A program made the translations under genes and the position numbers. From assembly GCF_900100335.1 (NCBI RefSeq), contig NZ_FNFE01000005.1, positions 1-64,000 of the forward strand: DNA of 64,000 nucleotides, in the 5' to 3' direction. This document shows, one piece after another, positions 17,128 to 25,696 of the stretch; position 1 is the stretch's first letter; each line of letters opens with the position of its first letter. The notes below the pieces were generated by a model, which made no database searches, had not been told where the DNA came from, and saw nothing but the letters and a program-made list of their open reading frames with translations. Source of the stretch: Natronorubrum texcoconense (GTDB lineage: Archaea > Halobacteriota > Halobacteria > Halobacteriales > Natrialbaceae).

Positions 17128-19134
17128 ATGGTTTACTCAATTTCAAACAAAGACCGCTTAGAGGTCGCCAACGACTTAGTAACGGCATTAGCGATCATTA
17201 CGTGGGTCTGGGTCCTGTACTATGCGTTTACGCAACGAATGGATCGGATCCTGTTCACGGTGATCTTCCTCGGGGCCATCATCGTCGTCTACCTCGGTAG
17301 CGAAATGATCGAGGCGTACAGGGAGGAGAAGATGCTGGAGGTAGCGGGTCTCGGTATCTCTGCAGCCGTCACAATCGTCACGACGCTGTACATGACGGCG
17401 TTCTACAACACGCTGTTGTCGGTTCGTGTTGGCACCGCGTTACCTCGAGAGTACGCGTTAGCTGCAGCGTTCGTCCTCGTCATCCTCTATCTCTCGTACC
17501 GAGCCTACGGTTTCACGTTCCTGGCCGTGATCGTCGCCGCGTTGCTGTACGGACTCTACGGCGATCTCGCTCCGGGTATCCTCCGACACGGTGGGTTCAG
17601 TCTCAACCGCACGGCGAACATCATGGTTCTCGACTTCCAGGGAGTGTACGGATCTATCTCGAGGATTATCGCGACGTGGGTCGCGTTATTCCTGCTGTAC
17701 GCCGGGTTAATGCGGGGCTTCGGAGCGTTCGATCTCATCATGCGCGTCGCGTTCCGGATGGCGACGTACGTCCGCTCCGGAATTGCGCTGTCCGCGGTGA
17801 CCTCGAGCATCATCATCGGCTCGATCACCGGCAGCCAGGCGGCGAACACGGCGATTACGGGATCGTTCACGATTCCGCTGATGAAAGAGAGCGGCATGAA
17901 AAGCGAAACCGCCGGTGGTATCGAGTCCGTCGCATCGACAGGCGGGCAGATCATGCCCCCCATCATGGGTGCGGCCGCGTTCGTGATGGCCTCGCTGCTC
18001 GGAATTACCTACGTCGAAGTCATGGTTGCGGGTATCGTTCCTGCCCTCATCTTCTATGGCTCCGTCGTTATCGCTGTTCACTACAAAGGCATCGGCGAGC
18101 TTCGGGGCAAATCGATCGAACTCGATGCTGCAGATAAGTTCGACGAAACGATGTCGACCAAGGAGTTTGCGGTCCAATGTCTCCGATTCGGTATCCCGTT
18201 CGCCGTCCTGATCTACATGCTCGGTGTGCTCCAGTACACCGTGCTTACGTCCGCACTTTACACCATCATCGTGATGTTCATCACCGGCTTCGGGTTCCCG
18301 TTAGTGACGGCGGCGTCGGAAGGGAACGACCTCAAGGAGGAGTTCGTTTCCCTCCTTCACGATACCGCCTTTGGCTTCAGAGAGGGCGCGATGATTCTCG
18401 CACCGATCGCGATCATCATTGCGGCGATTAACGGCGTCGTCGACGTCTTCGAGGCCTCGGGTATTCCGGGCGTTCTCTCGCTCGCCCTCCTCGATATTTC
18501 CGGCGGCGTCATGCTGTACGCAGTGATCCTCGCGATGGTCATCTCGATCATTCTTGGACTCGGAATGCCGACCGTCGCGGCGTACGTCATCGTCGCGTCG
18601 TTGATCGCGCCAGCGCTGGTTCAGCAGTTCTTCGTTCCGGATCTGGCGGCCCACTTCTTCGTGCTGTACGCTGCGATTCTGTCCGGGCTGACGCCCCCAA
18701 TCGCGATTGCAGTCGTGGTTGCCACAGGGATTGCGGGGAGTAATTTCTGGCGGACGGTCCACGAGGCGCTGAAGATATCTGCGCCGATCTACGTCCTGCC
18801 GTTCGCGTTCATCTACAACCCAGAAATCGTCGTCGGTGGCTGGGGGATGGAAACGTTCTTCTCGGGACTCGTTGCCCTGCTCGGCGCGCTCGGCATCGCT
18901 CACGGTCTCAACTACTACGGGAAGTTCTTCCACGAGAGCCCGTTCGTCAAGTTCCCCGTCAAGGGCGTCTACTTCGTACTCGGCGTGCTCGCGATGGTCT
19001 ATCCCAGCATGCCGGTCCGTCTCGCCTGCATTGCGATCATCTTCGTGATGATGGCAGTGCAACTTCGGAGCCACATCTGGAAACGATTCAATCGAAAATC
19101 TAAGACGGAGAGCGTCCAAACGGCCGAAGACTGA
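17128..19134 (+). CDS. TRAP transporter fused 4TM-12TM permease (DctQM type)
   Basis: A 668-residue membrane protein in which the small DctQ-like and large DctM-like TRAP subunits are one chain, as is usual for TAXI systems. It is hydrophobic almost throughout. The DctM part shows SIIIGSITGSQAANTAITGSFTIPLM, EsvASTGGQIMPPIMGAAAF and LGMPTVAAYVI, the repeated helix-loop signatures of the transport domain. It uses an ion gradient, presumably sodium, to import what the adjacent binding protein delivers. It forms a two-gene operon with that binding protein. Confidence 0.9.
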   Translation: MVYSISNKDRLEVANDLVTALAIITWVWVLYYAFTQRMDRILFTVIFLGAIIVVYLGSEMIEAYREEKMLEVAGLGISAAVTIVTTLYMTAFYNTLLSVRVGTALPREYALAAAFVLVILYLSYRAYGFTFLAVIVAALLYGLYGDLAPGILRHGGFSLNRTANIMVLDFQGVYGSISRIIATWVALFLLYAGLMRGFGAFDLIMRVAFRMATYVRSGIALSAVTSSIIIGSITGSQAANTAITGSFTIPLMKESGMKSETAGGIESVASTGGQIMPPIMGAAAFVMASLLGITYVEVMVAGIVPALIFYGSVVIAVHYKGIGELRGKSIELDAADKFDETMSTKEFAVQCLRFGIPFAVLIYMLGVLQYTVLTSALYTIIVMFITGFGFPLVTAASEGNDLKEEFVSLLHDTAFGFREGAMILAPIAIIIAAINGVVDVFEASGIPGVLSLALLDISGGVMLYAVILAMVISIILGLGMPTVAAYVIVASLIAPALVQQFFVPDLAAHFFVLYAAILSGLTPPIAIAVVVATGIAGSNFWRTVHEALKISAPIYVLPFAFIYNPEIVVGGWGMETFFSGLVALLGALGIAHGLNYYGKFFHESPFVKFPVKGVYFVLGVLAMVYPSMPVRLACIAIIFVMMAVQLRSHIWKRFNRKSKTESVQTAED

Positions 19135-19289
19135 GAACGGCTCGGTTTGAACTCCGACCGGTTTGCGTTCGTTCGCGGTCTCTTTTCGCGTTTCGGTAGG
19201 GTACTGGTCGATGTAGCGGATGACTCGATTCGAACTCATCTATTCGTCCAACCTCCCGATCGCTTTCGACGTTTCGATCAGAGCAATCG

Positions 19290-19296
19290 TTATATG
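19290..19296 (+). promoter_or_regulatory. TATA box of the SDR at 19,315
   Basis: TTATATG lies 19-25 bases before the ATG at 19315, slightly close but consistent with a leaderless message. Confidence 0.4.
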
Positions 19297-19314
19297 GGCC
19301 GCGAATAGTTACCT

Positions 19315-20067
19315 ATGAACATGACGTCGTTACTATCCGGGAAAACGGCCGTAGTTACCGGTGCAAGCGCCGGTATTGGCGAAGCGACTGCAACGGCACT
19401 GGCCAGGCGCGGAGTAAACGTCGCGATGATCGCTCGTCGAGAATCGAGATTACAGACGATAGCTGATCGTCTCGAGGCAGAAACGGAGGGCTCGACCCTC
19501 GTCCTTCCAGCAGACGTTAGCAACGAGGACGAGGTTCAGGCCGCTGTAGAACACACCGTCGAGGCCTTCGATGGGATCGACGTACTGGTCAACAACGCCG
19601 GAATAGCGACCGGCCACGAGACGGTAGAAAACACGCCCACCGAGCAGTATCGGACCGTGATGGGTGTGAACGTGGACGGGGTCTTTTTTATGACTCGAGC
19701 GGTACTTCCCTTCCTCCGCGAGACGGCCGGGAACGCTATTTTCGTCGGCAGCTTTGCCGGTCAGTATCCGCGACCGGGGGCACCAGTGTACGCCGCATCG
19801 AAGTGGTGGGTACGAGGGTTCGCACTGAGTCTGGCTGGATCGGTTGGCAACGACGGGATCGGTGTCAGCATCATCAATCCGACCGAAGTGCGAACGGAGT
19901 TCGGGAAGGAGTACCGAGACGAAATCTCTCAGGACCGGTTCGATCCGGATGAAGTCACGAATCCGGAAACGATAGCGGAAGCGATCGCTTTTGCAGCCGA
20001 ACAGGAACCGCCGAACGTCGTGAACGAGCTCGACCTCTATCGAAGAGATAAATTCACCCCGTTCTAG
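19315..20067 (+). CDS. Short-chain dehydrogenase/reductase
   Basis: A 250-residue classical SDR. It has TGASAGIGEA at the nucleotide site, NNAGIA, a catalytic serine in FVGSFAG, and YAASK as the Tyr/Lys pair. The C-terminal region ends in NVVNELDLYRRDKFTPF, a tail seen in a group of SDRs related to clavaldehyde-dehydrogenase-like enzymes. It stands alone between the TRAP operon and the IclR gene, with its own TATA box. The substrate is unknown; oxidation of a hydroxy acid imported by the TRAP system is only a guess. Confidence 0.82.
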   Translation: MNMTSLLSGKTAVVTGASAGIGEATATALARRGVNVAMIARRESRLQTIADRLEAETEGSTLVLPADVSNEDEVQAAVEHTVEAFDGIDVLVNNAGIATGHETVENTPTEQYRTVMGVNVDGVFFMTRAVLPFLRETAGNAIFVGSFAGQYPRPGAPVYAASKWWVRGFALSLAGSVGNDGIGVSIINPTEVRTEFGKEYRDEISQDRFDPDEVTNPETIAEAIAFAAEQEPPNVVNELDLYRRDKFTPF

Positions 20068-20203
20068 CGGGTCGACATTTGGCCGGTACGGCCGCCGGAA
20101 CCCGCTTTTTGTTGCGAACCAGATTGCCTCGTTCAGCTCCGGTTGTGAGTGTGTAGCATCAGAAATACACACTGTCTGTCGCAGATCACCGCTCTCGTTC
20201 TCG

Positions 20204-20268
20204 CCCTGCGTCCTCTCTCAGAGAACACAAATCCGTCTCTTCCTCTCTCAGTGAACGGGTCCGGATCC
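20204..20268. repeat. Degenerate short repeats upstream of the IclR gene
   Basis: A 24-base word at 20204-20227 starts CCCTGCGT and ends GAACA. It recurs with four mismatches at 21477-21500. A 16-base inner part is repeated at 20241-20256, followed by GGTCCGGATCC at 20258-20268. The downstream copy is likewise followed by GGTCCGGATTCC. The pair flanks the IclR gene. They may be remnants of a dispersed element. Confidence 0.4.
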
Positions 20269-20324
20269 GATCTGTGAAACAAACTGGCAGACACGGCGGA
20301 CCTCTTGGTCAACTGTGCGAATGA

Positions 20325-20332
20325 TTAATTAA
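20325..20332 (+). promoter_or_regulatory. TATA box of the first IclR gene
   Basis: TTAATTAA lies 24-31 bases before the ATG at 20356. Confidence 0.5.
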
Positions 20333-20355
20333 CGTGGAAGCCGTTAACACGCAGT

Positions 20356-21129
20356 ATGACCGATAACACAGGGGCGAGCGAGTTTGTGAAGTCCGATCAG
20401 ACGATGTTCTCTATCATCGAATGCATTCACCAAGAAGACGAGATGGGAGTTACGGAGCTGGCGGACGCAGTCGACTTCTCGAAAAGTGCCGTTCACAAAC
20501 ACCTAAAAACGCTTGAAGAACACGGATACGTCGTCAACAACGGTGGACGGTATCAACTCGGCCTGAAACTGCTCACACTCGGCGGTCATATCCGCGACCG
20601 GAACGCGTTCTGCCGATGTGCACGCTCTACGGTCGAGGACCTGGCCGAAGAGAGTAATCAAATGGCATCGTTCATTCTTCGTGATCGGACACACGGCGTC
20701 TTCGTTTTCATCGAAAACGATCGTTACGGACTTCGGAAACCGGTTCCACTCGGGAACCGATACGTTATTCACCAGAACGCCGCAGGAAAAGCGATTCTCG
20801 CTGAACTCCCCGATGAGACGGTTGCGGATATCATCGAAGAAACGAACCTCCCGGCTGAGACGGACAACACTATTACCGATGCAGCTGAGCTGCGAACCGA
20901 ACTCGAGGAGATCCGCGAGCAGCGATACGCGACGAGTACGGGGGAGCGAATCGAGGACATTCAGTCGATCGCTGCTGCGGTCAAGAGCCCCGATTCGGAT
21001 CAGATCGGAGCGATCAGTATTACCGGCCCAGCCGACCACCTATCGCAGGACACCGTACACACCGAGTGTGCGGAACTGGTCCGGGAGGCAGCGAACGAAC
21101 TCGAATTGCGGATGCGGTACGTCGAATAG
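20356..21129 (+). CDS. IclR-family transcriptional regulator
   Basis: A 257-residue regulator. Residues 10-75 form a winged helix-turn-helix, with the recognition region GVTELADAVDFSKSAVHKHLKTLEEHGYV. The rest is the IclR effector-binding domain, with LGNRYVIHQNAAGKAILAELPDE and a C-terminal SITGPADHL. IclR proteins sense small organic acids or sugars as dimers or tetramers and bind palindromic operators. Two copies of a 20-bp palindrome lie 34 and 103 bases after its stop, in front of the CitE-type gene, and are candidate binding sites. It has its own promoter and sits between the TRAP/SDR genes and the lyase gene. Confidence 0.9.
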   Translation: MTDNTGASEFVKSDQTMFSIIECIHQEDEMGVTELADAVDFSKSAVHKHLKTLEEHGYVVNNGGRYQLGLKLLTLGGHIRDRNAFCRCARSTVEDLAEESNQMASFILRDRTHGVFVFIENDRYGLRKPVPLGNRYVIHQNAAGKAILAELPDETVADIIEETNLPAETDNTITDAAELRTELEEIREQRYATSTGERIEDIQSIAAAVKSPDSDQIGAISITGPADHLSQDTVHTECAELVREAANELELRMRYVE

Positions 21130-21162
21130 CGACCACCACGAAGCTCCTCGGCCATAGGAGAA

Positions 21163-21182
21163 TTACAAATGTACTACTGTAA
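21163..21182. promoter_or_regulatory. Operator-like palindrome, site 1
   Basis: TTACAA-N8-CTGTAA with a GTAC centre. It matches the TTACAG-N8-CTGTAA consensus of four other sites in the window except for one base in the left arm. It is followed by a short conserved tail, TTTGG-CCGTG, also found after site 3. Confidence 0.55.
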
Positions 21183-21231
21183 AATTTGGCCGTGTTGTTC
21201 GCCTCCCGAAACTTGTCTCTTTCACAGGAAA

Positions 21232-21251
21232 TTACAGGAGTACTTCTGTAA
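21232..21251. promoter_or_regulatory. Operator-like palindrome, site 2
   Basis: A perfect-armed TTACAG-N8-CTGTAA with GTAC at the centre, 69 bases after site 1. The tandem arrangement after an IclR gene suggests cooperative binding by that or another dimeric regulator. Confidence 0.6.
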
Positions 21252-21476
21252 ATGTATCTAACAGACACAGTACCCTACCCGTAGGTACTCCGGCTTAGCA
21301 GTCGACCACTCGGCTGGCGACGACCATCCCTGTTACACGTCGTCAACACGGGGCAACTACGTCTGCTGTGGCCGGACGTGGTCCCCTGGAGGGGACTCGA
21401 TCCGTTAGCATACGAGTTCGTTTTGGTTGACGCACCCTCCCTCGCGGTGGAGTGGTGAGTACTGGCGGTGACTGCA

Positions 21477-21520
21477 CCCTGCGTTCTCTGTGAGTGAACA
21501 GCAGAACCGGTCCGGATTCC
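21477..21520. repeat. Second copy of the degenerate IclR-flanking repeat
   Basis: Twenty of 24 bases match the copy at 20204-20227, and the block is followed at 21509 by GGTCCGGATTCC as in the upstream copy. Confidence 0.4.
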
Positions 21521-21756
21521 AATAGCGGCTGATTTATACTCTCAGATCGTTGAAAACGGCGCTTCATCGTGGATTCGAATTCGAGGTGAAACCGAATCAG
21601 AACCGCTGGCCCTCGCCAATTCCACGGCTGGCAAATGACCGAGCGGACTCCAGTGTTACGCCCACACGACCCCGACTAGCAGTTACTCGTCTGCCTCGAG
21701 TCGATGACTGCGACGAACAGAAACTGACCGCCGGGGGCGATTTCGAGAGTGGGTAA

Positions 21757-21764
21757 CATATAAG
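21757..21764 (+). promoter_or_regulatory. TATA box of the CitE-type lyase gene
   Basis: CATATAAG lies 24-31 bases before the ATG at 21788. Confidence 0.55.
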
Positions 21765-21787
21765 AACGCATCGACCGACGTCAGCGT

Positions 21788-22720
21788 ATGGAACCTGTCA
21801 GATCCGCGCTGTTCGTCCCGGGGAACCGCGAAGAGTGGGTCTCGAACGCCCATACGAACGACGCTGATGTCGTGATCTTCGATCTCGAGGACTCGGTGCC
21901 GCCGGGGGAGAAAGCGGCGGCGAGGGAGATCGTCGCCGACAACGTCTCGGCGCTCGCCGACGAGGGACAGCGGATCCACGTCCGCGTCAACGCACACCCG
22001 AACGCGAGTCAGGGGTTCGCCGAACACGACTACGAGGCTGTCGTCCGCGCCGGTGTCGAGGCGATTACGGTCCCGAAGGTCAGGAACCCGGACGATCTCG
22101 AGCGACTCGATTCGGTGTTGACCCACATCGAGCGCCGCGAGGGACTGCCCGAAAACAGCGTCGAACTGCTGGTCAACATCGAGACCGCACAGGCGATGCG
22201 ACAGGTGTACGACCTCTGTACGACCACTGAACGCGTCGCGACGATCGGCTGTGGCGCCGTGAAGGGGACCGACACCAACCGAGCGCTCGGCTTCGAGTGG
22301 ACCGGTCCCGGCCGGGAGGGCTTGGAGACGGTTCACCTCCGCCAACAGGCGCTGATGGACGCTCGAGCGGCGGGTATCGAACACCCGCTCGCCGGCCCGT
22401 ACGTCGACGTCGGCGACATCGAGGGACTCAGGAAGGACATGCAGTTCTCGCGGGAGATGGGCTACACCGGCTACATCGTCATCCACCCCTCCCACGTCGA
22501 ACACGCGAACGACCTCTTCCTCCCCGACGCCGAAACCATCGAGTACTGGATCGGTGCGCTCGAGGCGCTCCAAGAGGCCGAAGAACAGAACAAGAGCGCG
22601 ATCACCTACGAGGGGGAGATGATCGATATCGCGAACATATCGACGGCGGAACGCTACCTCGAGTACGCAAAGGCGTTCGAGGACGACCTCGATATCGAGA
22701 CGGACCTCGACGCGTACTAA
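21788..22720 (+). CDS. CitE-type CoA-ester lyase (HpcH/HpaI family)
   Basis: A 310-residue TIM-barrel lyase of the CitE / malyl-CoA lyase group. The opening RSALFVPGNREEW, the metal-binding FDLEDSVPPGEK, the substrate arginine strand HVRVNAHPN and the second metal region VNIETAQAMR fit the family, which cleaves malyl-, citramalyl- or methylmalyl-CoA with Mg2+. It is followed 177 bases later by an acyl-CoA dehydrogenase on the same strand. A role in cleaving a hydroxyacyl-CoA made by neighbouring enzymes is plausible. L-malyl-CoA, beta-methylmalyl-CoA and citramalyl-CoA are equally possible from sequence alone. Confidence 0.85.
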   Translation: MEPVRSALFVPGNREEWVSNAHTNDADVVIFDLEDSVPPGEKAAAREIVADNVSALADEGQRIHVRVNAHPNASQGFAEHDYEAVVRAGVEAITVPKVRNPDDLERLDSVLTHIERREGLPENSVELLVNIETAQAMRQVYDLCTTTERVATIGCGAVKGTDTNRALGFEWTGPGREGLETVHLRQQALMDARAAGIEHPLAGPYVDVGDIEGLRKDMQFSREMGYTGYIVIHPSHVEHANDLFLPDAETIEYWIGALEALQEAEEQNKSAITYEGEMIDIANISTAERYLEYAKAFEDDLDIETDLDAY

Positions 22721-22866
22721 CGAGGGCCCGACGGATCGTGACCTGATTTTGACAGTCACGTTCGCTCGCTCTCACGAGTTCCGAGGCGTGGTGGTGGTCA
22801 CTTCCTCGAGGCTATCTCAACGCTTCCCGTCCGCTTTCTGTCACGGTCTCCGCAGCAGTGAGAACG

Positions 22867-22874
22867 CTTAATAA
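22867..22874 (+). promoter_or_regulatory. TATA box of the second acyl-CoA dehydrogenase
   Basis: CTTAATAA lies 24-31 bases before the ATG at 22898, so this gene is probably transcribed on its own as well. Confidence 0.5.
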
Positions 22875-22897
22875 CGTTTGCGAGTTGGGTATAGGAA

Positions 22898-24058
22898 ATG
22901 ACTGGAATCTCAAACGTCCTTCTGGATCAAGAACATCAACTGTTTCGCGACGAGACGAAACGGTTCGTCGAGAACGAAGTGCTTCCGGAGGCGAGCGAAC
23001 GGGACCCGAACCGAGAAGAGATGTCGGCCGAACTCGTCGACAATCTCCGCGAGATGGGTTTTTTCGGCATTCTCATCGACGAGGAGTACGACGGTCTCGG
23101 GCTGGATCTCAAAGCCTACGCGGTGATCGCCGAGGAGCTCTCTCGAGGCTGGCTCAGCGTCGGCAGCATCATCGCTCGCGGCCAGAGTCTCGCCGGGGCG
23201 ACCGAGGAACAGAAACAGGAGTACCTCCCGAAGATGGCGAGGGGAGAGCTCCTCAAGAGCATCGCGATCAGCGAACCCGACGCCGGCAGCGACGTCTCGA
23301 ACATGCGACTGCGGGCGGAGCGAGACGGCGACGAGTACGTCCTCAACGGGCAGAAGATGTGGTGTACGTTCGCGAAGGGGTCTGATTTCATCCTGACGTA
23401 CGCCGTCACCGATCCCGATGCAGAGCCGTCCTATCGCGGTATCTCTGGATTCATCGTCGAAAAACCGGCCGGAACGTTCGACCGAGAGGGGCTGAGCGGC
23501 ACCGCGATCGACAAGATCGGCTACCACGGCTGGAAGACCTGGGAGGTCAACTTCGACGACGTCCGGGTCGACGCGGACAAACTCGTCGGCGGCGAGGAGG
23601 GGCAGGGGTTCTACCAGATCATGGAGTTCTTCGAGGAGGGCCGGGTTCACACGGCGGCCAGAGCGGTCGGGCTGGCTCGCGGCGCGCTCGAGGACTCCCT
23701 GGGATACGCGGCGGAACGAGTGCAGTTCGACGAACCGATTTCAGAGTTCCAGGCGATCCGGTTCAAACTGGCCGACATGGCGACCGAGGTCGAAGCCGCT
23801 CGAGCCCTGACGCTCCTCGTCGCGGACGCCGTAGACCAGGGCGAAGGCGCGGACGCAGAGGCCGCGATGGCGAAACTGTTCGCGAGCGAAGTCGCGGAAC
23901 GGGTCACGAGCGAAGGAATCCAGATCCACGGTGGCTACGGCTACACCACCGACTTCGACGTCGAACGCTATTGGCGAGACGCCCGACTCACCCGAATCTT
24001 CGAGGGGACGAGCGAGATTCAGAAGCGAATTATCGCCGATAAACTGCTCTCCTCGTAG
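22898..24058 (+). CDS. Acyl-CoA dehydrogenase
   Basis: A 386-residue FAD-dependent acyl-CoA dehydrogenase. Visible signatures are ISEPDAGSDVSNM, the KMWCTFAKGSDF strand, the IHGGYGYTTDF loop, and the catalytic glutamate in IFEGTSEIQKR near the end. It differs clearly from the dehydrogenase at 5,881, so the two probably take different CoA esters. It follows a CitE-type lyase. A methylsuccinyl-CoA or other branched short-chain substrate would suit that neighbour, but this is inference. Confidence 0.88.
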   Translation: MTGISNVLLDQEHQLFRDETKRFVENEVLPEASERDPNREEMSAELVDNLREMGFFGILIDEEYDGLGLDLKAYAVIAEELSRGWLSVGSIIARGQSLAGATEEQKQEYLPKMARGELLKSIAISEPDAGSDVSNMRLRAERDGDEYVLNGQKMWCTFAKGSDFILTYAVTDPDAEPSYRGISGFIVEKPAGTFDREGLSGTAIDKIGYHGWKTWEVNFDDVRVDADKLVGGEEGQGFYQIMEFFEEGRVHTAARAVGLARGALEDSLGYAAERVQFDEPISEFQAIRFKLADMATEVEAARALTLLVADAVDQGEGADAEAAMAKLFASEVAERVTSEGIQIHGGYGYTTDFDVERYWRDARLTRIFEGTSEIQKRIIADKLLSS

Positions 24059-24244
24059 CTTCCGCCTGCGTTTCACGCCGGTATCGCTCGACGGGCACTG
24101 GCTGCAATGCCCAAGCCCCGGGAACGGCTTAGTCGTGGCGTCGTAGCGAGTCGTGTTCGAGCAGAACTGCAACTCGCCCGCTCGTACTGTAACTTCGGTC
24201 ACAGAAACTATGATATTACGTACCATAGAACGAGTACGTACTCA

Positions 24245-25186
24245 ATGACTCACGCGACCACCCCTCTTGACGGTGCCGCTCGTTCTCGAACCGTCCACGA
24301 CGAACCGAAGCAGACGATCGAGTTCGGGGTCGTGACGGTAGGCCTGTTCGTCGTCTGGCTCGTCTGGGTATCCGACGGCCACTCACCGACGTCCGGCTTG
24401 GGTACCGACGTCCCCTCCATCGCACTCGGGGCGCTCGTCGCCAGTAGCTCCATCCCTGCGGCGAGGATCGCCGTCGATCGGGAGCGCGAACAACTGATGC
24501 AAGAGCGCGACGCTTTCCATCAGTTCGCGACTGAGGTCGATTCGATCCCCGTCTCGGCCGATGTTGGCGGCGGGCTCCCGCTGGTCGGCGTGGAGCACGC
24601 GAACACGGTCGTGGGAGAACTCGATAGCGTTCGGGCAGCCTACCGCGAGTGCATCATGGGACTCGAGCATTTCGATCAGTTGTACGGCGAAGCGCTGTAC
24701 GACAACATGGCGTCCGAACTCTCGGCAGACGTCGCGACGGCCGTCGTCTGCGGCGATCAGTTCTCGCTCCCGGTCAAGCGGGCGGCGATCCAGCGAGCGA
24801 CCGAGGCCAGTCTCCGCCGCGAGCGACTGCTGCAGACGATCGATTCGGAACGCGATTCACTCGACTGCGCGGAGCGACAGCTCCGGGCGATTGCGTCGGA
24901 TCTCGAGGCTGAACCGTCGCTGTCCGAGGCGACGCTCACCGAACTCTTCGACCACGAACGACGGCTGTCTCGGTGGAAAGATCGGTGCGAACGGTTGCTC
25001 CGAAGCCGCCAGCAACACATCCACGCCGAGAGCATGTTTCGGTCGAACCTCGACCTGCTGTTCGTTCAATCCTACCTATACGCGGAACTCGAGACCGACT
25101 TTCCGGTGTTAGACGCCTGTGTGCGACTGCATTCGCGACTCGAGGCGCGCCAGCAGGCTATCCACCGCGCGATCACGTATCGATGA
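24245..25186 (+). CDS. DUF7260-like haloarchaeal membrane protein
   Basis: A 313-residue protein of unknown function. Two hydrophobic stretches near the N-terminus (about residues 29-48 and 61-78) could form membrane spans. The rest is a long, mostly helical domain with repeated RERxxLxxxRDAF and ERQL/ERRL heptad-like runs. I recall similar proteins in haloarchaea as DUF7260: the AYRECIMGLEHFDQLYGE segment and the VATAVVCGD motif match my memory of that family. I start at ATG 24245 because the preceding in-frame residues are cysteine-rich and unlike the protein. It stands alone at the end of the CoA-ester region. Confidence 0.65.
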   Translation: MTHATTPLDGAARSRTVHDEPKQTIEFGVVTVGLFVVWLVWVSDGHSPTSGLGTDVPSIALGALVASSSIPAARIAVDREREQLMQERDAFHQFATEVDSIPVSADVGGGLPLVGVEHANTVVGELDSVRAAYRECIMGLEHFDQLYGEALYDNMASELSADVATAVVCGDQFSLPVKRAAIQRATEASLRRERLLQTIDSERDSLDCAERQLRAIASDLEAEPSLSEATLTELFDHERRLSRWKDRCERLLRSRQQHIHAESMFRSNLDLLFVQSYLYAELETDFPVLDACVRLHSRLEARQQAIHRAITYR

Positions 25187-25696
25187 TCTGGGTACCCACC
25201 TGCAGTGGCGTTCCACCCGATTGGTAAAATCGAAATCCAGCTCATTGGTGTGAACCTATCTTCTACGGATACTACTAGACGAAACACCATTTGATGGGAC
25301 TCGAGATCAATGAGCGAATATCATAGATCGAACTGTAATCCGTATTGTAACAACGATAGTCGACGTACTCTATGACCTTCGATTTGTATTGGTGCCATAT
25401 CTTGACGACAGGTCTCTGTGTAGACCGCTCGAACTGATCGCTGAGAACACATCAGATATCACATGAAATAGGAAACGTTCTCCGATCTCGAATTAACTTA
25501 CATGAAGTTTTACTCAGCATCTATCCTAAATGCTCTATAAACCACCCATACATAGGATTCAATGGGAATATACAACTTTCACTTCTCCATATTTGTACTA
25601 GAGCCTCCGATATACAGAAAACTGGCGTCAATTCAATACCCGATCGGTGTGTCCAATCATAGCTAGATTGAAGTAAAAACCGCTGAACCACATGGT
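25187..25696. other. 510-base AT-rich spacer between the two gene modules
   Basis: This space is visibly poorer in G and C than everything around it and has no credible open reading frame. It holds short A/T runs that could act as TATA boxes, among them TAAAAA about 20 bases before the lactonase start. I see no tRNA, terminal inverted repeats or transposase remnant. It may be an old junction between the acid-catabolism and polysaccharide regions. Confidence 0.5.

Larger units (their letters stand above)
21130..21787. other. 658-base gene-free spacer with two palindromes and a repeat copy
   Basis: This long space holds two operator-like palindromes near its left end, a degenerate repeat copy at 21477-21520, and the TATA box of the lyase gene near its right end. 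Short open frames cross it on both strands, but none has a recognisable start context or haloarchaeal (acidic) composition, so I call no gene. Confidence 0.6.

Noticed and set aside
21343-21567. 74-codon minus-strand frame in the IclR-lyase spacer
   Set aside because: Arginine/proline-rich and overlaps the degenerate repeat; probably repeat sequence that happens to be open.
24188-24205. CTGT-N10-ACAG near the DUF7260-like gene
   Set aside because: The half-words face the opposite way and the spacing differs from the TTACAG-N8-CTGTAA sites; likely chance.
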